The notes beneath the pieces are model-generated. The model saw only the letters and a list, made by a program, of their open reading frames with translations, did no database searches and was not told where the DNA came from. From Negativicutes bacterium (GTDB lineage: Bacteria > Bacillota > Negativicutes > Anaeromusales > Anaeromusaceae): 64,000 nt of DNA. Below are positions 17,516 to 27,105 of the stretch, piece by piece (positions within the stretch are counted from its first letter, which is position 1; each line of letters opens with the position of its first letter). A program made the position numbers and the translations under genes. The stretch lies in NCBI GenBank assembly GCA_009929485.1, contig SAAJ01000012.1:1-64000 (forward strand), given 5' to 3'.

Positions 17516-18796
17516 TTAGTTTCCCTCCCGTTTGACAAGTACCGTCATGCCGCCGCGCACTTGAGCTACTTTTTCCGCAGGCAAATCAATGACGATCATT
17601 TCCCCCGGCTTGGCTACCGCCTGCCGGCGGCTGAGGATGGTAGTGCCGCCAGACTGCACTTCAATGGAGATTTTCAGTTCCGGCTTGGCCACCCGCAGGA
17701 AAAGGCGCGCTTGCTCGCCGCCTTCGGGGACGGTAAGGCGCTGGGGTACAACCGTACGAATGCCGTCGCCAGGCTGAACCTGCACGCTGCGCTCTTCGCC
17801 GACCAACGCGCCTTGGGCGTAACGGGCGGCAAACTTACCGGCAATTTCCGCTTCTTCCGACACAAAGTCCACTAAGTCATGGACATGCACCACATTGCCG
17901 GCGGCAAATACGCCAGGCACCAAGGTCTGACGGCGCTGGTCCACCAAAGGACCGCTTGTCAGCGGATGCAGCGGTACATCAAGACCGCGAGACAATTCGT
18001 TCTCAGGAATCAAACCAACCGACAACAGCAAGGTATCGCATTCAATGAAGAATTCCGTACCAGCCACAGGCTGCATGTGCGCATCCACCTTAGCGCAGGT
18101 TACGCCGGTCACGCGGCCTTCGCCATGGACCTTGACGATGGTATGGGCCAAATGCAGGGGAATGTCGAAGTCTTCCAGGCACTGCACGATATTACGAGTC
18201 AGGCCGTTGGAATAAGGGCAAATCTCCAGCACAGCTTCCACTTTTGCGCCTTCGAGAGTCATGCGGCGGGCCATGATCAAACCGATATCGCCGGAACCCA
18301 AAATAACGACTTTTTTACCAGGCAGATATCCTTCCATATTCACCATGCGCTGCGCTGCGCCAGCAGTAAAGACGCCGGCCGGACGCTCGCCAGGAATACG
18401 GATGGCGCCGCGGGTACGTTCCCGGCAGCCCATGGTCAAAATGACGGATTTGCCTTTCACCTGAATCATGCCTGCTTTGGGATTAACGGCCACTACGGTT
18501 TTATCAGGCAGCACTTCCAATACCATCGTATCGGTCATCACTTCTACACCCGGCAGATCCTTGATGGCTGCAATACAACGATGCGCATAGCCAGGGCCAG
18601 TCAATTCCTCTTTAAAATGATGCAGGCCAAAGCCGTTATGAATGCACTGCTGCAAAATACCGCCCAGCTCGCGGTCGCGTTCAATCACAAGAATGCTCTG
18701 AGCGCCTTCTTTGTGTGCGCTGTGCGCCGCCGACAGGCCTGCAGGGCCGCCGCCAATAACAATGACGTCATACGTCGGAAAACATACTTCATTCAT
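17516..18796 (-). CDS. FAD/NAD(P)-dependent oxidoreductase of the glycerol operon (GlpB-like role)
   Basis: 426 residues. FAD site VIGGGPAGLSAA near residue 12, CRERTRGAIRIPGERP near 123, a second dinucleotide fold VILGSGDIGLIMARR near 165, and VFAAGNVVHVHDLVD near 305. It is a pyridine-nucleotide-disulfide-type flavoprotein without a redox-active CxxC disulfide. In clostridial glycerol operons it sits between the G3P dehydrogenase and DUF1667 and probably passes electrons from G3P to NAD or another acceptor. It overlaps the upstream gene by 8 bases. Confidence 0.9.
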   Translation of the reverse strand: MNEVCFPTYDVIVIGGGPAGLSAAHSAHKEGAQSILVIERDRELGGILQQCIHNGFGLHHFKEELTGPGYAHRCIAAIKDLPGVEVMTDTMVLEVLPDKTVVAVNPKAGMIQVKGKSVILTMGCRERTRGAIRIPGERPAGVFTAGAAQRMVNMEGYLPGKKVVILGSGDIGLIMARRMTLEGAKVEAVLEICPYSNGLTRNIVQCLEDFDIPLHLAHTIVKVHGEGRVTGVTCAKVDAHMQPVAGTEFFIECDTLLLSVGLIPENELSRGLDVPLHPLTSGPLVDQRRQTLVPGVFAAGNVVHVHDLVDFVSEEAEIAGKFAARYAQGALVGEERSVQVQPGDGIRTVVPQRLTVPEGGEQARLFLRVAKPELKISIEVQSGGTTILSRRQAVAKPGEMIVIDLPAEKVAQVRGGMTVLVKREGN

Positions 18797-20267
18797 GGTT
18801 GTCCACCTCGCAAATTCCGGAGAGTTTGTCGTAGAACATATACGAATCAGCGCGTTCCTTGCGCACCTCGGTCACCGGAATATCCAGCTCCCTGGCGAGA
18901 ATGGCCGTAACCCGGGGGCCGCAGAAGCCGCCCTGGCAGCGTCCCATGCCGGCGCGGGTGCGGCGTTTGACGCCGTCCACAGTACGTGCGCCGCAAGGCG
19001 CTTTGATAGCCGCTATAATTTCCGCTTCGGTGATGACTTCACAGCGGCAAATCACACGGCCATATAGAGCGTCTTTGTTAATCAGCTCCGCCTGCTTGTC
19101 CCGGGGCAGTTTGTGGAAGACCACTTTTTTGGGCAGACGCGCTTTGAAGCTGGTTTTAGGATCAAGCTGTTCGCCGTTCTGGCGCAGCATTTCCACCAGC
19201 TCTTCCGCCACCGCCGGAGCCGCTGTTAAACCAGGCGACTGCATGCCCGCGGCATGAATCAAGCCAATGACCGATTCCGACGGTCCTAAAATAAAGTCTC
19301 CAGTGCTGGAAACGGCGCGCAAACCAGAGAACTGCGTAATGGACGCATGCATTGGCATAGCCGGCATCAGCTTCTTCGCCGAAGCAATGATTTCGTTTAA
19401 GCCGGTCAGCGTCGTGGCCTTGTCTTCTTTGTCTTCCTGCCCTTGGGCGTTCGGGCCAATGAAGGTGTTGCCGTGGGTGGTAGTACATACCAAAATGCCC
19501 TTGGAAATCTTGCTGGGCGTCGGGAAGACTACGCCGTTAACGAGGTCCTTTTTGACCGATTTATCAAAGAAAATGTATTCCCCTTTCCGAGGGGTAATGG
19601 TGAAGCTTTCGTCGCCAGCCATGCGGCTGACTGCGTCCGCATAAAGGCCGGCTGCATTGATGATCAGACGAGTTTCAATACGTCCCTTCGAAGTCAGCAC
19701 CGCTTTAACGGCGCCATTTTCCGTTTCAATGCCTTCCACAGCGCATTCGGTAAGAACCCTGGCGCCATTTTGCTCTGCGCATTGCGCAAAAGCGAGAGCC
19801 GCGCCAAAAGGCCAGCAAACACCTGCGGTAGGAGCCCAAAGAGCGCCTTCGACTGTGGGATTGAGGTTAGGTTCTCGTTCAAGAACTTCGTCGCGGCTGA
19901 GCATCATTAAGCCCGGCACGCCGTTTTCCTTGCCCCGTACCACCAGGTTTTTCACGGTTTCCATTTCTTCTTCATTGGTAGCTACAACAAGAGAACCGGT
20001 CCATTTAATATCTAAGCCCAGTTCGTCTTCCAGCTCATGATACAGCTGATTGCCTCGCACATTGGTACGAGCCTTCAACGAGCCATGGGGCGCGTCAAAG
20101 CCGGCATGAAGAATCGCACTGTTCGCCTTGGTTGTACCGGTAGCTAAATCAGGCTCCTTCTCTACCAGCACCAGGTCCAGCTCATATTTGGACAATTCCC
20201 GGGCAATGGCTGTACCGACAATGCCGCCGCCAATAACAACGACGTCGGTTTTAAAAATGGTCTCCAT
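18789..20267 (-). CDS. glpA: Glycerol-3-phosphate dehydrogenase, GlpA-like with BFD-type FeS domain
   Basis: 492 residues. FAD-binding VIGGGIVGTAIARELSKY at the N-terminus, a DAO fold to about residue 370, then a BFD-like [2Fe-2S] domain with CRCE ... GRCQGGFCGPRV near 420-465. It oxidises sn-glycerol 3-phosphate to dihydroxyacetone phosphate. First gene of a leftward three-gene operon, preceded by a leader with a terminator hairpin (20325-20385) that resembles the glpF leader. Regulation by GlpP antitermination is likely. Confidence 0.9.
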   Translation of the reverse strand: METIFKTDVVVIGGGIVGTAIARELSKYELDLVLVEKEPDLATGTTKANSAILHAGFDAPHGSLKARTNVRGNQLYHELEDELGLDIKWTGSLVVATNEEEMETVKNLVVRGKENGVPGLMMLSRDEVLEREPNLNPTVEGALWAPTAGVCWPFGAALAFAQCAEQNGARVLTECAVEGIETENGAVKAVLTSKGRIETRLIINAAGLYADAVSRMAGDESFTITPRKGEYIFFDKSVKKDLVNGVVFPTPSKISKGILVCTTTHGNTFIGPNAQGQEDKEDKATTLTGLNEIIASAKKLMPAMPMHASITQFSGLRAVSSTGDFILGPSESVIGLIHAAGMQSPGLTAAPAVAEELVEMLRQNGEQLDPKTSFKARLPKKVVFHKLPRDKQAELINKDALYGRVICRCEVITEAEIIAAIKAPCGARTVDGVKRRTRAGMGRCQGGFCGPRVTAILARELDIPVTEVRKERADSYMFYDKLSGICEVDNHE

Positions 20268-20324
20268 AGATTTGCCTTCACTTCCTTCTTTTTATTTCCT
20301 GCAAAGAAAAACCGGACGAAAAAA

Positions 20325-20385
20325 AGAGAATAGCCATGAATACGCCACCAGCTTTACAGCTGCCGACCTATTCTGGACATTCTCT
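20325..20385 (-). promoter_or_regulatory. Leader terminator/antiterminator upstream of glpA
   Basis: On the minus strand a long imperfect hairpin: AGAGAAT..CCA.AATA..CAGC pairs with GCTG..TATT..TGG..ATTCTCT, followed by eight T residues, ending about 58 bases before the glpA ATG. Just 5' is AGAGATAAG, which also precedes the glpF hairpin. Probable GlpP target. Confidence 0.8.
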
Positions 20386-20928
20386 TATCTCTCTGTCCGC
20401 TATGAAATTGGATGATCTTCGCCAACCGCGAAGAGTTTGAGAAAAAAATAACTATACATTGTTTTCTCACTTTTTATATTTTATATGTTTTATTTAAGCT
20501 CTGCAAGTAGTGACTCTCAGAAATGCTGTCAGAATTATTCCGGTTCCTGTTGTTGCTTCTATACATCATCATTTAACACAATCTCACAAAACATCTCTTC
20601 AGAAAGGACATAGCAAGTTTTTCTTAATACAAGACATATAATTTATATGCACATTTGGCAAAAATTTCATTTTACACTTTTCTTGCACATTTTGTATATT
20701 TTTGCTTGGTTTAAAAATAAAACAGCAAATATTGTAATTTTTTATCTACTTATATTTCTTTTGGTAGACATAACGCTATTTTCAAATCGTTCGTCTTGGT
20801 TTACAATATGAACTGTGGAAATTTTCGTATTATTCACTCTTGCTACATAGTCAGAAAAAGGACGACAGTGCCTGTTGCCTTTTGTCAGAAAATATAGTAG
20901 CATATAAATGGGCGTTAGGAGATCTGCT

Positions 20929-21063
20929 ATGCAAGCTTATATCCTCACCCGAGGCAATTTACATACGGGACTAGAGATAAGGAGAAAAGTCCGCATTAGA
21001 ACTCGTTTAACGATGAGTTCTCTGTTGACCTTTCTCTCTTTTTGTCTTTTTCTGATTACATAA
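20929..21063 (+). CDS. Possible 44-residue leader ORF before glpF
   Basis: ATG with AGGAG 8 bases upstream opens a frame ending in TAA at 21063; the product has a basic N-terminus and a hydrophobic C-terminus (SSLLTFLSFCLFLIT). It overlaps the leader hairpin, so the frame may be fortuitous. The rest of the 967-base gap between glpA and glpF is AT-rich and shows nothing else I can name. Confidence 0.25.
   Translation: MQAYILTRGNLHTGLEIRRKVRIRTRLTMSSLLTFLSFCLFLIT
20982..21043 (+). promoter_or_regulatory. Leader terminator/antiterminator upstream of glpF
   Basis: Outer stem GAGAAA.GTC / GAC.TTTCTC, inner stem AGAACTC/GAGTTCT, then a T-rich tract. Just 5', AGAGATAAG matches the sequence 5' of the glpA hairpin. 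Located 190 bases before the glpF start. Probable GlpP target, by analogy with B. subtilis glp leaders. Confidence 0.8.
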
Positions 21064-21234
21064 AATGGAAATCATCGTTTTTTTCTCTTTACTTAATATT
21101 ATTTAGCGCGCGCATACCTGAAATAGATTCCCGGACTTTTCTGTTTTGGCGTCTCTCTTAGTTCTCTGCAGAGTATCCAAGTATCCCTAGTTCTATCCAA
21201 AATTTATTTTCTACTAGAGAAAGGAGAAAAAAGT

Positions 21235-21963
21235 ATGGACAACTTGTTGGGTGAATTTCTAGGTACCATGGTTTTATGCGCTTTTGGTTGCGGGGTAGTA
21301 GCAAGCACCTTGCTCACCGGCTCCAAAGGACAAAACGGCGGCTGGATCGTTATCACCGCTGGCTGGGGTTTTGCTGTTGTAATGGGGGTTTATACCGCTA
21401 TTACCTGCGGTGCGCCGCAGGCCGATCTTAATCCTTCGGTAACCTTGGCTAAGTATTTCATGGGCATCTACACCAGCTTCGGTCATGTCCTCGCTACGAT
21501 GTTGGCTGAACTCGCTGGCGGTTTTGTTGGTGGCGTTATCTGCTGGCTGGCATATCTCGGACACTGGGAAAAAACAGAGGACCAAGGCTTCAAATTGGGC
21601 ATCTTCTGCACCGGTCCTGCTATCCGTAATACTACTAATAACTTCATCTGCGAAGTTATCGCTACGTTCTTCCTGATTTTCGGCATCTTCTGCATCTTCG
21701 GTAAAGGTGTTGGCGGCATGGCTCCCGGCATGGGACCCTATGTTGTCGGTATTCTCATCTGGGCATTGGGCATGAGCTTTGGCGGTCCTACCGGTTACGC
21801 CATGAACCTGGCTCGTGACCTCGGACCTCGTTTGGCTCACGCCGTTCTTCCAATCCCCGGCAAAGGCGGTTCCGACTGGGGTTATGCTTGGATTCCCTGC
21901 GTAGCTCCGCTCGTAGGCGCATCCATCGCCTACGTCTTCGGTCACGCAATTGGCATCATGTAA
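21235..21963 (+). CDS. glpF: Glycerol facilitator (aquaporin family)
   Basis: 242 residues, six membrane helices expected. The two signature NPA boxes are NPS (LNPSVTLAKY, near residue 66) and NLA (MNLARDLGPR, near residue 189), both variants of the consensus. The flanking RD-GPR supports a glycerol-conducting aquaglyceroporin, which lets glycerol diffuse into the cell. RBS GAAAGGAGAAAA. It is followed by glpK after a hairpin, so uptake and phosphorylation are coupled. Confidence 0.95.
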   Translation: MDNLLGEFLGTMVLCAFGCGVVASTLLTGSKGQNGGWIVITAGWGFAVVMGVYTAITCGAPQADLNPSVTLAKYFMGIYTSFGHVLATMLAELAGGFVGGVICWLAYLGHWEKTEDQGFKLGIFCTGPAIRNTTNNFICEVIATFFLIFGIFCIFGKGVGGMAPGMGPYVVGILIWALGMSFGGPTGYAMNLARDLGPRLAHAVLPIPGKGGSDWGYAWIPCVAPLVGASIAYVFGHAIGIM

Positions 21964-21991
21964 TTTGCTCTCCTGATTCTTCGCGTGTTCT

Positions 21992-22023
21992 AAGGAGGCC
22001 GGTTTTAACCTGCCAGCCTCCTT
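21992..22023 (+). terminator. Hairpin between glpF and glpK
   Basis: aaggaggc / gcctcctt with a 16-base loop, then only a short T-run (cattttag). Probably a partial terminator or mRNA-stability element rather than a full stop. Confidence 0.6.
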
Positions 22024-22041
22024 CCATTTTAGGATTAATAA

Positions 22042-23559
<1,518 letters not shown>

Positions 23560-23578
23560 TCCCTTCTAAACAACCAAC

Positions 23579-23616
23579 CGCCCCTCGGCTCATCCACGGA
23601 GCCGAGGGGCGGTTTT
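23579..23616. terminator. Strong terminator between convergent glpK and GGGtGRT genes
   Basis: A GC-rich stem ccgcccctcggct / agccgaggggcgg with a short loop, followed by TTTT on the plus strand; it can serve both converging transcripts. Confidence 0.92.
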
Positions 23617-23627
23617 GCTTTTGCCTT

Positions 23628-24632
23628 CTACTTGCCCATAGCCTCTTCGACCGCTACGGCCACCGCCACGCTAGCGCCGACCATGGGATTATTGCCCATG
23701 CCGATGAGGCCCATCATCTCCACATGCGCCGGTACGGAAGAGGACCCCGCAAACTGCGCATCCGAATGCATCCGTCCCATCGTGTCGGTCATGCCGTACG
23801 AAGCCGGTCCGGCCGCCATGTTGTCCGGGTGCAGCGTACGCCCGGTGCCGCCGCCGGAAGCCACGGAAAAATACCGTTTTCCCTGCTCCAGGCATTCCTT
23901 TTTGTACGTCCCGGCCACGGGATGCTGGAAACGGGTCGGATTGGTAGAATTGCCGGTAATGGAAATATCCACGCCCTCCAAGTGCATAATCGCGACGCCT
24001 TCCATAACGTCGTCCGCACCATAACAGCGCACCTTAGCCCGCTCGCTTTGTGAATAAGCTTTCTCCCGGACAATGTTCACCTTGCCTGCCGCATAATCAA
24101 AGGCTGTCTGCACATACGTGAAACCGTTGACCCTAGAAATAATCAACGCCGCATCTTTTCCCAGGCCGTTCAAAATAACACGCAACGGCTCTTGGCGTAC
24201 CTTGTTGGCGGAACGGGCAATTCCGATAGCCCCTTCTGCAGCGGCAAAAGACTCATGTCCTGCCAGAAAGGCGAAACACTTTGTTTCTTCCCGCAGCAGC
24301 ATCGCCGCCAAGCGCCCATGTCCTAATCCGACCTTGCGATTATCCGCCACAGAACCGGGAATGCAAAAAGCCTGCAAGCCCTCGCCGATAATCTCAGCTG
24401 CAGCAGCCGCCTTGGTACAGCCTTTTTGAATCGCCAGGGCCGCTCCCAGCGTATACGCCCAGCAGGCATTATCAAAGCAAATGGGTTGGATCCCTTTAAC
24501 GATGGCTGCTACATCCAAACCCTTCTGCTGACAAATCTCCTGGGCCTGCTCTAACGACTGCAGCGATACCTGCTGTAAAAATTGCTGTAATTTTGCTTCT
24601 CGACGTTCAAAGCCTTCAAATTTCACCATCAT
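23628..24632 (-). CDS. GGGtGRT family protein, function unknown
   Basis: 334 residues from ATG 24632 (GGGGAGG 5 bases upstream; GTG at 24638 overlaps that site). The defining motif SGGGTGRTLHPDNM is at about residues 254-267. Other features: an Ala-rich region near the N-terminus, TGNSTNPTRFQHPV near 230 and a Gly/Met-rich C-terminus. I know the family by name only; no reaction is established. It starts 11 bases after the NifU-like gene, and I recall the two being paired in anaerobic Firmicutes, so a joint FeS- or thiol-related role is inferred. Confidence 0.85.
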   Translation of the reverse strand: MMVKFEGFERREAKLQQFLQQVSLQSLEQAQEICQQKGLDVAAIVKGIQPICFDNACWAYTLGAALAIQKGCTKAAAAAEIIGEGLQAFCIPGSVADNRKVGLGHGRLAAMLLREETKCFAFLAGHESFAAAEGAIGIARSANKVRQEPLRVILNGLGKDAALIISRVNGFTYVQTAFDYAAGKVNIVREKAYSQSERAKVRCYGADDVMEGVAIMHLEGVDISITGNSTNPTRFQHPVAGTYKKECLEQGKRYFSVASGGGTGRTLHPDNMAAGPASYGMTDTMGRMHSDAQFAGSSSVPAHVEMMGLIGMGNNPMVGASVAVAVAVEEAMGK

Positions 24633-24643
24633 GTACACCTCCC

Positions 24644-25336
24644 CTATTCGTGCCGCGGATCAAGATAACGAGCCGCTTCGCTATACCGTCCGTATTGACC
24701 GGTCGCTTTTTTCACTGCTTCATTGGCATCTGTGCCTTTTTTAATCATTTCCATCATTTTTCCTAAATGCACAAACTGATAACCGATTACTTCCCCGTCT
24801 TCGTCAAGACCTAAGGACGTCACATACCCTTCCGCCAGCTCCAGATAGCGCGGCCCTTTCGCCTGGGTCCCGTACATGGTGCCAATCTGGCTGCGCAAGC
24901 CTTTGCCCAAATCCTCCAGGCCAGCGCCTACAGGCAAGCCGCCTTCGGAAAATGCCGTCTGACTGCGGCCATAAACAATCTGCAAAAACAGCTCTCGCAT
25001 GGCTGTATTAATAGCGTCGCAAACCAAGTCCGTATTAAGGGCTTCTAAAATGGTCTTGCCCGGCAGAATTTCTGCAGCCATAGCCGCTGAATGGGTCATG
25101 CCGGAACAGCCAATGGTCTCCACCAAAGCCTCCTCAATGATGCCGTTTTTTACGTTGAGAGTCAGCTTGCAAGCTCCCTGCTGCGGCGCACACCAGCCCA
25201 CGCCGTGCGTCAGACCGCAAACATCCTTGACTTCCTTGACCTTTGTCCAGGCCCCCTCCTGAGGAATGGGCGCCGCGCCATGGTTGGCCCCCCGGGCCAC
25301 ACAGGTCATGCCTTGTACTTCTGCTGAATACTGCAT
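24644..25336 (-). CDS. NifU-like Fe-S scaffold-type protein paired with GGGtGRT
   Basis: 230 residues. NifU-N/IscU-like fold suggested by CKLTLNVKNGIIEEALVET and IGCSGMTHSAAM, with several conserved-looking cysteines (GVGWCAPQQGAC, IGCSG, LVCDA). Longer than classic IscU (about 130), with an extra C-terminal half (EGYVTSLGLDEDGEVIGYQF). RBS AGGAG upstream. There is no IscS/SufS next to it; it is followed at once by the GGGtGRT gene. Confidence 0.85.
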   Translation of the reverse strand: MQYSAEVQGMTCVARGANHGAAPIPQEGAWTKVKEVKDVCGLTHGVGWCAPQQGACKLTLNVKNGIIEEALVETIGCSGMTHSAAMAAEILPGKTILEALNTDLVCDAINTAMRELFLQIVYGRSQTAFSEGGLPVGAGLEDLGKGLRSQIGTMYGTQAKGPRYLELAEGYVTSLGLDEDGEVIGYQFVHLGKMMEMIKKGTDANEAVKKATGQYGRYSEAARYLDPRHE

Positions 25337-25365
25337 TGAAACGCTCCTTTCTAGAACCTAAAGAT

Positions 25366-26157
25366 TTATTTCGCTGTCTCTATTTTTTTCTTTTGAAAAG
25401 ATATGGGTTGATCGCTATCGATACGCTGCAAAACCCATTTTTTATCCTGGTATTTCCAAAGCGCTGTCATTTTAGCAATACGGCTGCTGCTCTCTAAAAG
25501 TTCTTGCGTTGACAGCAGTTCCTGCGTGCCATCTCCGTCCTTATCCACCGCTTGCAGGGCAATTAAGGGCAACGAGTCCACCTGGATCTGGATTTTACTT
25601 TTCATTACGCCATCTTTATTGTAGACCTGTTCTTTGACATAACGCTCTTTCCCGGCTTGTACATCCAGGTAAAATTGAGCGCCGCTGGACTGCTCTGTTA
25701 ATGCCCCTTGAAAATGGGGTATAAGAGTGCCCTTTATATCCAGCACCGGCTGATTTTCCGAAGTAAATAAGGGTTTAATCCCCTTCTCTCCCCAAGTAAA
25801 CAGTTGAAAATCACGCACCCCTTTATTCGCCCCGGTTGCCACAGAAACCAAAATTTCCAGCGGGCTCTCACCGGTTACCTCTACCGTCTCCAAAATAACC
25901 TCATAGCCTGCATTACCCACTTTGGTTTTGCTGATTTTTTGCGTAGCCCCGTCTTTGATGCGCAGCTCCAGGTTCATGCGGAACTTGCTGTTTTCATATA
26001 CAGAAGAGCCTAAAACCGTAACAGTCTCCTTTACGCCGTCTTGATTTAAGTCGACTTGCATCTCTTGCATCATTTCCGGCGCTCCCGGCGCCGCTGACGC
26101 CGACGCGCCTGTTAGAAGCAGAAAAGCCAGCCCCAGAATGCCTATCTTAAAATTCAT
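25366..26157 (-). CDS. Secreted hypothetical protein with Asp-rich calcium-loop-like repeats
   Basis: 263 residues from ATG 26157 (GGAGG 7 bases upstream). Signal peptide of about 24 residues ending ASASA. Two DxDxDG-like loops, DLNQDGVKE near residue 38 and DKDGDGTQE near 215, frame a beta-rich domain; such EF-hand/VCBS-type loops bind calcium in other proteins. No family recognised with certainty. It stands alone, flanked by a repeat hairpin. Confidence 0.8.
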   Translation of the reverse strand: MNFKIGILGLAFLLLTGASASAAPGAPEMMQEMQVDLNQDGVKETVTVLGSSVYENSKFRMNLELRIKDGATQKISKTKVGNAGYEVILETVEVTGESPLEILVSVATGANKGVRDFQLFTWGEKGIKPLFTSENQPVLDIKGTLIPHFQGALTEQSSGAQFYLDVQAGKERYVKEQVYNKDGVMKSKIQIQVDSLPLIALQAVDKDGDGTQELLSTQELLESSSRIAKMTALWKYQDKKWVLQRIDSDQPISFQKKKIETAK

Positions 26158-26230
26158 TGTAGTTCCTCCTGCTATCACTGTCTTTTCTCTATTATACCTG
26201 TCTTGGCTTGCAAATACGAGCCTTAGTAAG

Positions 26231-26366
26231 GAGATTGAACAGAAGCAGAGCGTACGTAACACAGAGGAACAGAGTAAGCAGAGGAAACCAGAAAGAAAAT
26301 ATAAAACTTATTTCTCTGGCCTTTCTCTGTTACCTCTGTTACTCTGCGTAAAACGTAGCCAATCTC
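26231..26366. repeat. Long imperfect hairpin of the CAGAGTAAC sub-type
   Basis: 136 bases bounded by gagattg and caatctc. Left arm acacagaggaacagag, right arm tctgttacctctgttactctg; an AT-rich loop in between. The same words recur at 52.5, 54.0, 57.3 and 61.4 kb. Confidence 0.8.
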
Positions 26367-26375
26367 TTCACAAAA

Positions 26376-26421
26376 AAAGCCGGTTCTACAGCGAGAGGAT
26401 TCTCGCTGTAAAACCGGCTTT
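26376..26421 (-). terminator. Strong terminator after the TetR gene
   Basis: A 21-bp stem with one mismatch, aaagccggtt.tacagcgaga paired with tctcgctgta.aaccggcttt around a 4-base loop, with T/A runs on both sides. Confidence 0.92.
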
Positions 26422-26432
26422 CTTCTTATCTC

Positions 26433-27029
26433 TTACTGGGCTTTCAGACCGTGCAAAAAGGCGCGCACAGAGTATTCCAGAACCGTATTGACGTCGCTGT
26501 CCAGAACCTGCTCCGCCGGGTTGTCATTGATAAACATGCGCCACCAGAATTGCCCTACCGCGACGGTGGAAAAGCTGTTATACTGCAGCTCTGCATTATC
26601 CTTGGGAAGCTTCCCGTCCTTCTGCATTTGCTCAAAATAGGCAATCAGGTGCTTTTTCATTTCCACAGGAAATTGGCGGATTTTAGCCCGCAGCTCGGGA
26701 ATATTGTTGTCTTCTTTTAAAAAGATATTCATCAGACGACGATTATGCTCCAAGTGTTTATAATGCGCCTTGCAGATATTCATCAAATCAATATCCGGAT
26801 TTCCTGTCAGTTGGTCATGAAAAACTTCCTGAAACGGAAAGGAAACCGAAAAACGGTCAAAAGCCTCCATCAGCATATTCTTTTTACTGGTAAACTTGCG
26901 AAACACCGTCATCTCGCTAACGCCAGCGCCTGCGGCCACTTCCTTGATGGTTACAGCCCGAAATCCTTTGGCGGAAATCAGATCCATCGCCACATACATA
27001 ATCCGATCTTTCGTATCCATTCCTCGCAT
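26433..27029 (-). CDS. TetR-family transcriptional regulator
   Basis: 198 residues. N-terminal TetR HTH: KDRIMYVAMDLISAKGF, then ITIKEVAAGAGVS-EMTVFRKFTSKKN at about residues 26-50. The C-terminal ~130 residues form the ligand/dimer domain, without a recognisable subfamily. The gene stands alone: the neighbours are pheA upstream and a terminator downstream, so its target is unknown. Start at 27029 has AAGGG close by; an ATG at 27020 is possible. Confidence 0.92.
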   Translation of the reverse strand: MRGMDTKDRIMYVAMDLISAKGFRAVTIKEVAAGAGVSEMTVFRKFTSKKNMLMEAFDRFSVSFPFQEVFHDQLTGNPDIDLMNICKAHYKHLEHNRRLMNIFLKEDNNIPELRAKIRQFPVEMKKHLIAYFEQMQKDGKLPKDNAELQYNSFSTVAVGQFWWRMFINDNPAEQVLDSDVNTVLEYSVRAFLHGLKAQ

Positions 27030-27105
27030 ATACCCTTAGCCCCTTTCATTCCCTATTCATCACGGCCTGCCTCCGCGACAACACACAACCACTTATGTAG
27101 CTTCT

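Noticed and set aside
17879-18910. A 343-codon plus-strand frame opposite the flavoprotein gene
   Set aside because: It covers a conserved FAD protein on the other strand, with no homologous motifs of its own.
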